NCBI GenBank assembly: GCA_964614515.1
Contig: CAZTPJ010000092.1
Location: 1-12,460, forward strand
Length of the DNA stretch: 12,460 nucleotides
Origin: CAZTPJ01 sp964614515
Lineage (GTDB): Bacteria > Planctomycetota > Phycisphaerae > Phycisphaerales > UBA1924
Direction of reading: 5' to 3'
The translations under genes were made by a program, and so were the position numbers. The notes below the pieces were generated by a model. That model was not told where the DNA came from, did no database searches, and worked only from the letters and a program-made list of their open reading frames with translations. This document shows positions 5,880-11,837 of the stretch, piece after piece; positions within the stretch are counted from its first letter, which is position 1; each line of letters starts with the position of its first letter.

Positions 5880-8152
5880 AGCGAGCAGCCGCATTCCTGG
5901 CCGTCGTCATGGCTGCCCATGTGCATGCGCAGTCGTGGTCTCCCGTGGGTCCCGCGCCGATCTCGTGGTTTGGTGGAAGCAGCGGCAGACTGTCCGCGAC
6001 GGTTGCGAGCCACAGCGATCCGAACCTGTACTATGTCGCGGGCGCGGACGGCGGCGTCTGGCGCACGCGCGATGGCGGGGTCACATGGACCGCGCTGACC
6101 GATCACCTGCCGGCCTCAGCCATGGGCGCCCTGGCGCTCGATCCGCACAACCACGACATCGTCTATGCCGGTACGGGTGAGGCGAACTTCGCGAATCACT
6201 CGCGATATGGCCTGGGCCTGTTCAAGTCCACCGATGGCGGCGACACCTGGACCCAGCACGCAGAGCAGACCTTCGCCGGTCGCTGCTTCTCCAAGATCGT
6301 CATCAACACGCAGGACACGAACATTCTTTACGCGGGCATCACGCGCGCCGGCGGCTTTCCCGAGATGGCCGCGGCGAAACTGCATCCACAGCGCGAAGGC
6401 CCCCTCGGCGTGTTTCGTTCCAGCGATGGCGGGCAGACATGGCAGCACCTGACCAACGGCCTCCCGCCCGTGACGTGTACCGATCTGGCGATCGATCCGC
6501 AGAACCCAACCGTGGTGTACGCCGCGATCGGGCACATCTTCGGCTCGAACGACAATGGCGTGTACAAGACCACCGACGGCGGCAACTCGTGGTCGCGTCT
6601 GGCGGGCGGGCTGCCGACGACGAATGTGGGGCGGATCTCGATCGCGATCTCCGCGTCGAACCCCGCGCGGCTGTACACGATGGTCTCGCGCGTGTCCAAC
6701 TCGACGGGCGGCAACGCGACCGTTCTTGGCGGCTGGCGCACGGACAACGCGGGCGCGACGTGGAGCACCATTCCCCTGCCATCGATTCAATCGTCGTATG
6801 GCTGGTATCTCTCGTGCGTCGGCGTGCATCCGACGAACCCCGACATCGCGGTTTTCGGCGGCCTGAACGCCGTGCGAACGACCAACGGTGGTTCGACGTT
6901 TCAGACGATCACGCCGCCGCATGTGGATCTGCACGCGTGGGCGTGGGATGCCGCGGGGCGATTGCTCGCGGGCGATGACGGCGGGATTCATCGCACGTCG
7001 GACCTGGGCAGCAACTGGGAGTCATTGAACACGAACATCTCGACCGTGCAGTTCTACGCGGGACTTTCGACACATCCGACGAATCCCGACATCATCTTCG
7101 GCGGCACGCAGGACAACGGCACGAACCGCAAGAACGACTCTTCGACGCTGTGGACGACCGTGCTCGGCGGCGATGGCGGCTGGACGCAGATCAATCAGTC
7201 TTCGCCCAACATCGTCTTCGCCGAGTCGCAGGGCACGGGGAATCTGTCGCGCTCGACCAACGGCGGCGCGACGTTCAACTCGTCGCGCACGGGGATCAAC
7301 ACGGGTGATCGCAACTGCTTCCTCCCGCCGTATCTCATCGTGCCGCAGAATCCGCAGACGATGCTCTACGCCACGCATCGCATCTATCGCTCGACCAACG
7401 GCGGCACGAGTTGGACGGCGATCTCCGGCGACCTCACGGGCGGCACGGGCGCTGTGCGCACGCTCGCGCTGGCGCCATCGAATCCGCAGGTGGTCTACGC
7501 CGCGACCAACGACGGGCGAGTGCTTGTGTCCACCGACGGCGGCGCGAACTTCACCATCATCCGCACCGGGCATCCCGGGTGGCCCCGCGTCACGCGGGAG
7601 ATCACGGTGGATCCGCTTGATCCGATGACGGCGTATCTGGCCGTGGCGGCCTTTGGCGGGTCGAAAGTCCTTCGCACGCGCAACGCGGGTCAGACGTGGG
7701 AGGACATCACGGGAGACTTGCCCGATGAACCGGTCAACGTCGTGGCGATCGATGTTCGCGGCCAACGCCCGATTCTGTATGCCGGCTCGGACACGACGGT
7801 GTACACATCGCTTGATGATGGGCGTCACTGGACGCGCTACGGCGGGAATGGCTCTGGAAGGCTGCCTGTCGCGGCCGTGATTGACATGATCCTTGAGCCG
7901 TCGCGCAACCGTCTGGTCATCGGCACGCAGGGGCGCGGGGCGTGGACGATCGACACACCCGCGTGCTATGCGGATTGCGACATGTCCACGGGGCCGGGCG
8001 TGCTGGACATTTTTGACTTCCTGTGCTTCTCGAATCGCTTCGCCAATGGCGATCCCGGCGCGTGCAACTGCGACATCTCGACCGGCTTTGAGGTCTGCGA
8101 CATCTTTGATTTCCTGTGCTTTTCCAACGCGTTCGCGGCCGAGTGCGAATAG
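5876..8152 (+). CDS. Secreted Asp-box/BNR-repeat protein with C-terminal tandem dockerin-like motif
   Basis: A 758-residue protein with signal peptide MKRAAAFLAVVMAAHVHA (probable cut at 18). About twelve Asp-box-type turns of the form S/T-x-D/N-x-G-x-T/S-W/F follow, including RTRDGGVTW, KSTDGGDTW, RSSDGGQTW, KTTDGGNSW, RTTNGGSTF, RSTNGGTSW, VSTDGGANF and TSLDDGRHW (about residues 63-653). Intervening strands read D-P-x-N-P-x-x-V-Y-A. This is the VPS10/sortilin-, sialidase- and xyloglucanase-like beta-propeller pattern, so two propellers are plausible. The tail (697-757) has two Cys-rich repeats with V-L/C-D-I-F-D-F-L-C-F-S-N-x-F-A, a dockerin-like sorting or anchoring module common in Phycisphaerae. 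No catalytic residues for a glycosidase can be assigned, so annotation as a hydrolase would be over-reach; binding or adhesion is equally likely. It is translationally coupled to the exported protein upstream. Confidence 0.88.
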   Translation: MKRAAAFLAVVMAAHVHAQSWSPVGPAPISWFGGSSGRLSATVASHSDPNLYYVAGADGGVWRTRDGGVTWTALTDHLPASAMGALALDPHNHDIVYAGTGEANFANHSRYGLGLFKSTDGGDTWTQHAEQTFAGRCFSKIVINTQDTNILYAGITRAGGFPEMAAAKLHPQREGPLGVFRSSDGGQTWQHLTNGLPPVTCTDLAIDPQNPTVVYAAIGHIFGSNDNGVYKTTDGGNSWSRLAGGLPTTNVGRISIAISASNPARLYTMVSRVSNSTGGNATVLGGWRTDNAGATWSTIPLPSIQSSYGWYLSCVGVHPTNPDIAVFGGLNAVRTTNGGSTFQTITPPHVDLHAWAWDAAGRLLAGDDGGIHRTSDLGSNWESLNTNISTVQFYAGLSTHPTNPDIIFGGTQDNGTNRKNDSSTLWTTVLGGDGGWTQINQSSPNIVFAESQGTGNLSRSTNGGATFNSSRTGINTGDRNCFLPPYLIVPQNPQTMLYATHRIYRSTNGGTSWTAISGDLTGGTGAVRTLALAPSNPQVVYAATNDGRVLVSTDGGANFTIIRTGHPGWPRVTREITVDPLDPMTAYLAVAAFGGSKVLRTRNAGQTWEDITGDLPDEPVNVVAIDVRGQRPILYAGSDTTVYTSLDDGRHWTRYGGNGSGRLPVAAVIDMILEPSRNRLVIGTQGRGAWTIDTPACYADCDMSTGPGVLDIFDFLCFSNRFANGDPGACNCDISTGFEVCDIFDFLCFSNAFAAECE

Positions 8153-8183
8153 CACTTTCCTCGGAGTCCCCGCGCGGGTGGCG

Positions 8184-8202
8184 CTCGAACTCGCGATTCG
8201 AG
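8184..8202. repeat. Short hairpin after the BNR-repeat gene
   Basis: CTCGAA (8184-8189) pairs with TTCGAG (8197-8202) across a 7-base loop, 31 bases after the stop codon. A second hairpin follows: GTCGGC 8234-8239 with GCCGAC 8245-8250. Neither has a T-tract, so terminator function is uncertain. Confidence 0.35.
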
Positions 8203-8281
8203 GTGGATAGTCTTGTGGAGTCATGCTGACCGGGTCGGCGCTGTGCCGACTCGCCAAACGCCGAACACCGGAACCATACCC

Positions 8282-8605
8282 ATGGCATTTGATCCCGTCG
8301 CGTACATGAGGCTTGTCACGGCCGCCGGCATCGGTCACGATGTGGGCACAGGCCAATACAAAGGCGACTACTACATCTGTGGAGGCTCGAGCACGCCGCA
8401 CATCCACGTCGCCAAGGCCGGCGACTTCGTTGGCTTCAAGAAGAAGCGCGGCGCGATGACCACGCTCGTGAAGGATTACATGTACAAACGATCGAGCATC
8501 GAGGAGTCCATCAACGACGTGAAGGATTCGACGACACCCAATGACCAGCACGTCACGAACGCGCTGCGCATCCTGGGACGCATGGAGAAGGAAGCGCGGG
8601 AGTAG
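8282..8605 (+). CDS. Hypothetical protein, 107 residues
   Basis: Not recognised. The protein is soluble and mixed-charge, with no signal peptide or membrane segment. It begins MAFDPVAYMRLVTAAGIG. A central stretch (about 30-50) with YYICGG and THIH-like HIHV could be a short beta hairpin, followed by a basic GFKKKRG, a TTLVKDYMYKRSSIEESIND segment and a C-terminal helix ending RMEKEARE. The composition looks like a real protein: few rare residues and a balanced charge pattern. ATG 8282 is preferred over upstream non-ATG starts because the extension (WSHADRVGAVPTRQ) looks untranslated. However, no good Shine-Dalgarno lies ahead of it. It stands alone, 129 bases after the BNR-repeat gene and convergent with the gene ending at 8770. 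Confidence 0.68.
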   Translation: MAFDPVAYMRLVTAAGIGHDVGTGQYKGDYYICGGSSTPHIHVAKAGDFVGFKKKRGAMTTLVKDYMYKRSSIEESINDVKDSTTPNDQHVTNALRILGRMEKEARE

Positions 8606-8703
8606 GGGCTGGGGGCTTGCGGCTCGTCCATTCGTGTGGCCCGACTTGATCCGGCGTTCGCCGCTGCGCTCGTCATCACCACAGCGAATTTGACCGCGAG
8701 TGC

Positions 8704-8750
8704 CTTCGCCCGCGGGGCGCACGATCGTTGCCGGAGGCTTCAGCCTCCGG
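8704..8750. repeat. Dispersed intergenic repeat, copy 2, with perfect hairpin
   Basis: Bases 8704-8732 match copy 1 at 1412-1441 with one base missing and two substitutions. They run into a perfect 8-bp hairpin: CCGGAGGC 8731-8738 and GCCTCCGG 8743-8750, loop TTCA. Like copy 1 it lies between convergent genes. It is 19 bases past the stop of the minus-strand gene ending at 8770 and may act as a two-way transcription barrier, although no T-tract follows directly. Confidence 0.72.
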
Positions 8751-8769
8751 TCGCGCGGCCATTTTCGTG

Positions 8770-9042
8770 CTATCGTTCCCGCCTCACATGCACCCAAAGA
8801 TCATCCACGACGCCGCTGGCCAGCGTCATCGCCCCGCCCGCAGGTGTGTAGACCAGCGAAGACACACGTTCGAGCAGCATCGCGAGTTGCTCCCCCGAAA
8901 CGCCACGACCCTCAATCAATCCCGGTGCATCGCTGCGAAACGACAACCCGGCCTCCGCCAGCGCGGGACCAACCGTGTCAATCACCGCCCCGGCCGTCTC
9001 AGGGCGAAGATTGAGGTGAATGGAAACGGTGAAGGTGCTCAT
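8770..9042 (-). CDS. Hypothetical protein, 90 residues
   Basis: Not recognised. It starts MSTFTVSIHLNLRPETAGAV, then has an amphipathic helix, a VSGEQLAMLLERVSSLVY segment and a final strand VVDDLWVHVRRER. Alternating strands and helices suggest a small alpha/beta, ferredoxin-like fold, but this is a guess. There is no signal or membrane segment. It is the last gene of the minus-strand cluster, 21 bases after the preceding stop. No Shine-Dalgarno is present; instead TATAGT lies 7 bases before the ATG, which would place the transcription start at the start codon. Confidence 0.7.
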   Translation of the reverse strand: MSTFTVSIHLNLRPETAGAVIDTVGPALAEAGLSFRSDAPGLIEGRGVSGEQLAMLLERVSSLVYTPAGGAMTLASGVVDDLWVHVRRER

Positions 9043-9049
9043 GGCGATG

Positions 9050-9055
9050 ACTATA
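9050..9055 (-). promoter_or_regulatory. Candidate -10 box for a leaderless transcript
   Basis: Minus-strand TATAGT with 7 bases between it and the ATG at 9042. Transcription from it would begin at or next to the A of the start codon. No good -35 is visible at 16-18 bases. It falls in the 21-base gap after the preceding gene. Confidence 0.4.
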
Positions 9056-9063
9056 CGCGCTGC

Positions 9064-9549
9064 TCAATCGCTGTTCGGCCATGTGACCGCGCCGGTCCAT
9101 GTCGTTGGCAGTCCCGTGACGTCCGAGGTTGTGTTCCGGGTCGGATCGCTTTCGCCAGAGCCTCGCACCCACACCCACGCTTCCTCGGAGTCGCCCAGCC
9201 GCGACCGATCCACTCGCCACGATGGCCACCACGCGCTGGCCAGCGCGAGTTCAACAAAGTCGGCCGTTGCCTCGTCGATGCCATCGCTGCACCATCCGCG
9301 GTACTTCTCCCCCGTGAAGTGCGCGAGCATGTGTGCCATGGCCGCCTCGCAATCGAAACTGTGATCGGCGACGCGCATGGAGAACGCCGGAATCGCAAGT
9401 CCTTCCATGCTGTGCTGGTGGCAGGCGTGGCCGCCGGTCTGGCTGATGAATCGAACGCCCGTCGAGGCTCCGATGATCAGCACCGGAACCGGCCACTCGA
9501 ACAGCCGGATCAAGACTTCATGCGCGGGATCAGCGCTTCTACTGTCCAT
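9064..9549 (-). CDS. DUF6210-like protein
   Basis: A 161-residue soluble protein. Residues about 22-56 (PVLIIGASTGVRFISQTGG, then HACHQHSMEGLAIPAF) follow the pattern I associate with DUF6210, where a hydrophobic strand, T-G-V, Q-T-G-G, a Cys and E-G-x-x-x-P occur in order. The late EAWVWVRG (123-130) also fits the conserved E-A-W-V end of that family. Function is unknown. The remaining C-terminus (GLPTTWTGAVTWPNSD) is a short polar tail. The chosen ATG at 9549 overlaps the last 11 bases of the preceding gene; a longer form starting at 9609 would be almost wholly inside that gene. Ribosome binding is probably aided by coupling, since only a loose GGGGCG is upstream. Family assignment is from memory and needs a profile search. 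Confidence 0.68.
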   Translation of the reverse strand: MDSRSADPAHEVLIRLFEWPVPVLIIGASTGVRFISQTGGHACHQHSMEGLAIPAFSMRVADHSFDCEAAMAHMLAHFTGEKYRGWCSDGIDEATADFVELALASAWWPSWRVDRSRLGDSEEAWVWVRGSGESDPTRNTTSDVTGLPTTWTGAVTWPNSD

Positions 9550-9802
9550 TGTGTTGACCGTTTCGCCCCTGTTCGCCGAAGTCGAGCGACACGACCAGGA
9601 ATGAATCAAGGATCGTCATGGGAGACTCGCGATCTGGATCATCCGACTCCAGAAACAGGAGAAACGTCCGGTCATTTGCCTTGGGAGGCAGCGCCAGAAA
9701 CTCGGGGTGGTTCACGCGGAACGACCGCCCATCCGCCAGCCGAAGCGTGAACGGCTTGAAGGGTTCAGATCGCTGTGCCTCTCGCAGTCGTTCGATGGTC
9801 AT
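9539..9802 (-). CDS. Small conserved planctomycete-type hypothetical protein, 87 residues
   Basis: It starts MTIERLREAQRSEPFKPF, then LADGRSFRVNHPEFLALPP, a strand TFLLFLES and the ending DSFLVVSLDF. This layout (T-I-x-x-L-R-x-A, P-F-x-P-F, L-A-D-G-R, H-P-E-F-L-A) matches a small family seen repeatedly in planctomycete genomes, with no known function. It looks like a compact beta-rich domain. The start at 9802 is strongly supported by GGAAGG ending 6 bases upstream. An upstream in-frame extension of 14 residues lacks this. Its stop lies inside the start region of the DUF6210-like gene (11-base overlap), so those two are likely coupled. The C-terminal GEQGRNGQHNGQ is polar and probably disordered. 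Confidence 0.8.
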   Translation of the reverse strand: MTIERLREAQRSEPFKPFTLRLADGRSFRVNHPEFLALPPKANDRTFLLFLESDDPDRESPMTILDSFLVVSLDFGEQGRNGQHNGQ

Positions 9803-9822
9803 GGATTGCCTTCCTTCTGGGT

Positions 9823-9839
9823 GCTTCGAACTACGAAGC
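9823..9839. repeat. Small hairpin between two minus-strand genes
   Basis: GCTTCG (9823-9828) and CGAAGC (9834-9839) pair across a 5-base loop, in the 73-base gap between the EVE-like gene and the 87-residue gene. A palindrome TGACGTCA lies beside it at 9844-9851. It could be a processing or attenuation site; there is no T-tract. Confidence 0.4.
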
Positions 9840-9875
9840 GACATGACGTCAATCGCACATCAAATCCTGAGGTTG

Positions 9876-10406
9876 TCAGCATCGCTGGCCGGTCGCGATT
9901 GAGCCACGCAACAGGTAAAGAAAGCGGTGTCTGTCAGCATCTGAAACATCGAATATCGTGCCCTTTCGTTCGCCTTTGTGCAGCAAGTCGCAAAACTCTG
10001 GCGGAACACGGACCTCAGCCACAAGACTCGCATCGCGTTGAATGTGCAGGCCGTGAGCATCCTGATGCACGAACCTCGGCTCCGAGCGAACGATCTGAAT
10101 GATGCACTTCGCCGAGCCTTTCGACGGTGACGCGACGACATGGCCGGGCTGCATGTGAAGAACGAAGCGTTCCACTTCGTCCATTCGCCACGGCGGGAAG
10201 TCTCGGTCGTGACGCAAGCAGATCTGCTCGAGTTCTTCGCGGGTCTTAGCCTTTGGAATGTCACGACTGCTTGGAGTGCTGGATCCGGCAGCGACGAAAC
10301 CTCCATCCTTAAAGCGCTTGTAAGCGCACGCACCTTCACCAGCCCGTACAACCCACCAAGTTGCGGCGTTGAGGGCTTCGTCGGTGTCGCGTCGGTCTGA
10401 GGTCAT
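9876..10406 (-). CDS. Stand-alone PUA/EVE-like (Mrr N-terminal/COG4127-like) domain protein
   Basis: A 176-residue protein. After a short leader it has ATWWVVRAGEGACAYKRFKD, GGFVAAG, KTREELEQICLRHD, VERFVLHMQPGHVVASP, IIQIVRSEPRFV and ASLVAEVRVPPEF. That order fits the N-terminal domain of many restriction-endonuclease-like proteins (COG4127 type), a PUA/EVE-related fold thought to read modified bases. No nuclease domain follows: there is no PD-(D/E)xK segment, and the protein ends soon after TIFDVSDADRHRFLYLL. It may therefore be a reader without a cleaving domain, or a diverged family member with another role. The ATG at 10406 shares its A with the hppD TGA (TGATG), and a GTG one codon upstream is an alternative. 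GGGGGAA upstream can serve as ribosome binding site. Its link with tyrosine catabolism is unexplained. Confidence 0.7.
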   Translation of the reverse strand: MTSDRRDTDEALNAATWWVVRAGEGACAYKRFKDGGFVAAGSSTPSSRDIPKAKTREELEQICLRHDRDFPPWRMDEVERFVLHMQPGHVVASPSKGSAKCIIQIVRSEPRFVHQDAHGLHIQRDASLVAEVRVPPEFCDLLHKGERKGTIFDVSDADRHRFLYLLRGSIATGQRC

Positions 10407-11608
10407 CACAAGTTCCCCCGCCGTTCCTGCTCGATCTCCAGCGCTTCGAACAGCGCCTTGAAGTTCCCCTTCCCGAAACTCTGGCTTCCGCGGCGGCAGA
10501 TGATTTCGAAGAAGAGCGTGGGGCGGTCTTGCAGGGGTTTGGTGAACAACTGCAAGAGGTAGCCTTCATCATCCGCGTCCACCAGGATGCCCAGGTCGCG
10601 GACGCGCTGGTGATCTTCCTTCACCGTGTCGTGGCCGTGCTCTTTGAGAACCTTGTTCACGCGGTCCCAGACGATTTCGTAGTACGTGTCGGGCAGGCTG
10701 AGGAAGTCCACGCCGCGACGGCGGAGTTCGGCCACGCTGGCGAGTTCATCATCGGTGCGCAGCGCCAGGTGTTGCACGCCCGGCGACATGTTGTGCCATT
10801 CGAGGTATTCCTGAATCTGGCTCTTCTTCTTTCCCTCGGCCGGCTCGTTGATCGGCATCTTGATGAGGTGATTCCCGCTGGCCATCACCTTGCTCATCAG
10901 CGCGGAATACTCGGTCGAGATGTCCTTGTCGTCGAAGTGCTTGAACATCTTGAACTCAAGGACGTTCTCATACCACGCGACCCACTTGTTCATCCCGCCG
11001 AGTTCGACGTTGCCCACGAGATGATCGACATACTTCAGCCCGCAGGGGTGCTTCTTGTTGTGGTCATTGAGGGCGATGCCGGAGGTCTTGCGGAAGTTCG
11101 GCTTGAACAGCCCCCCCTGCTTGACCTTCGTCAGGTCATACGCACCCGAGCGAGAGACAAAAGTGTGGTTGACACGGCCGTAGGTCTTGATCCCCGCCAT
11201 CGTCACCGTGCCGTGGTCATCTTTGAAGACGCGCGGCTCATAGGCGACTTCCGCGCCGTTCTTCACGGCCCGCTCGAACGCGAGTTCCGCATCGAACACG
11301 GTAAACGCGACATCTTTCACGCCGTCGCCGTACAGGCGAACTTCTTCCTGCGCCGGATGTTCCGCGTGCAGTCCGGTGGTGAGGATAAAGCGGATGTTGC
11401 CCTGCGTGAGCAGATAGTGTGCCGCATCGCGCACGCCCGTGGTCAAGTCGGCGACCTGCTCGATCTGGAACCCGAAGGTGTGGGCATAGAAATATGCGGC
11501 CTGCTTGGCGTTGCCGACATAGAACTGCACGTGATCGACATCGATCAATTGCAGCGGATCGGTGCGTCCGGCGTCGGTGGCATGGGGACGAGTCGCAGCG
11601 GTTGTCAT
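10406..11608 (-). CDS. hppD: 4-hydroxyphenylpyruvate dioxygenase
   Basis: A non-heme Fe(II) dioxygenase converting 4-hydroxyphenylpyruvate to homogentisate in tyrosine catabolism. At 400 residues it has the two vicinal-oxygen-chelate halves of the family: DVDHVQFYVGN (23-33) and KYVDHLVGN (192-200). The expected iron ligands are H196, H280 (SPGVQHLAL) and E368 (TLFFEIICR). The C-terminal closing helix is present (FGKGNFKALFEALEIEQ). Every expected motif is in place, so it should be active. GGAGG lies 7 bases upstream of the ATG at 11608. The stop overlaps the next gene's start. No homogentisate dioxygenase or fumarylacetoacetase gene is in the window. The related hydroxymandelate synthase is less likely given the full set of HPPD-type C-terminal residues, though the two families are similar. 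Confidence 0.96.
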   Translation of the reverse strand: MTTAATRPHATDAGRTDPLQLIDVDHVQFYVGNAKQAAYFYAHTFGFQIEQVADLTTGVRDAAHYLLTQGNIRFILTTGLHAEHPAQEEVRLYGDGVKDVAFTVFDAELAFERAVKNGAEVAYEPRVFKDDHGTVTMAGIKTYGRVNHTFVSRSGAYDLTKVKQGGLFKPNFRKTSGIALNDHNKKHPCGLKYVDHLVGNVELGGMNKWVAWYENVLEFKMFKHFDDKDISTEYSALMSKVMASGNHLIKMPINEPAEGKKKSQIQEYLEWHNMSPGVQHLALRTDDELASVAELRRRGVDFLSLPDTYYEIVWDRVNKVLKEHGHDTVKEDHQRVRDLGILVDADDEGYLLQLFTKPLQDRPTLFFEIICRRGSQSFGKGNFKALFEALEIEQERRGNL

Positions 11609-11610
11609 GG

Positions 11611-11689
11611 CTCAACCTCCGGCAGTGGGAGTGGGGGAGTCGTTCAGGTTCAGCGCCCGGGGCGGATCGCACCCTCGGGCAACACCCCC
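11611..11689 (-). promoter_or_regulatory. Structured hppD leader with possible Shine-Dalgarno pairing
   Basis: On the minus strand the leader can fold into an outer 5-bp stem (11685-11689 with 11633-11637) enclosing a hairpin: 11676-11680 with 11655-11659 and 11672-11674 with 11660-11662, with a bulged A opposite T11675. The linker segment CTGAACCT (11653-11646) is complementary, with one mismatch, to AGGTTGAG (11618-11611), which overlaps the GGAGG ribosome binding site. I do not recognise a named riboswitch. The parts are visible in the sequence; their regulatory role is inferred. Confidence 0.35.
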
Positions 11690-11690
11690 A

Positions 11691-11696
11691 AGTATA
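11691..11696 (-). promoter_or_regulatory. Candidate -10 box for hppD
   Basis: Minus-strand TATACT, a 5/6 match to TATAAT, would start RNA near 11684 and give a leader of about 75 bases. A convincing -35 is not visible. Confidence 0.4.
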
Positions 11697-11787
11697 TGAA
11701 CTCCGACTCGGCGACTCCCGTCTCCTCGGGACGGGCGGGAGGGAAACGGCCGCCTGAAGTCCTATAAGTGGGACGCCGGAGCCACTC

Positions 11788-11815
11788 TTGACCCCACCGA
11801 TGCCTGTTCTACTAT
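11788..11815 (+). promoter_or_regulatory. Promoter of the ArsR-methyltransferase gene
   Basis: TTGACC (11788-11793, 5/6 to TTGACA), a 16-base spacer and TACTAT (11810-11815, 4/6 to TATAAT). The start of transcription would fall near 11822, only about 10 bases before the ATG, so the mRNA leader would be very short. Confidence 0.55.
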
Positions 11816-11837
11816 TCATCCGGATCAACGGATGAAT
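11814..11837. promoter_or_regulatory. Perfect palindrome, candidate ArsR-type operator
   Basis: ATTCATCCG (11814-11822) and CGGATGAAT (11829-11837) form a perfect 9-base inverted repeat around GATCAA. It runs from the end of the -10 box through the start codon at 11832. ArsR-family regulators commonly bind such dyads over their own promoters, so autoregulation is likely; binding itself is inferred. Confidence 0.55.

Noticed and set aside
7022..8797. Long - strand open frame of 591 codons opposite the BNR-repeat gene
   Set aside because: Arg/His/Ala-rich translation, fully antisense to a protein with signal peptide and repeat domains; a shadow frame.
11640..11690. TPP-riboswitch-like string (GGGGGTG ... 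GAACCTGA) in the hppD leader
   Set aside because: The essential CTGAGA box and the second helix of the TPP aptamer are missing, and hppD is not a thiamine gene.
10529..11767. Long + strand open frame of 412 codons opposite hppD
   Set aside because: It mirrors hppD, whose motifs and iron ligands are complete; no family signal in this frame.
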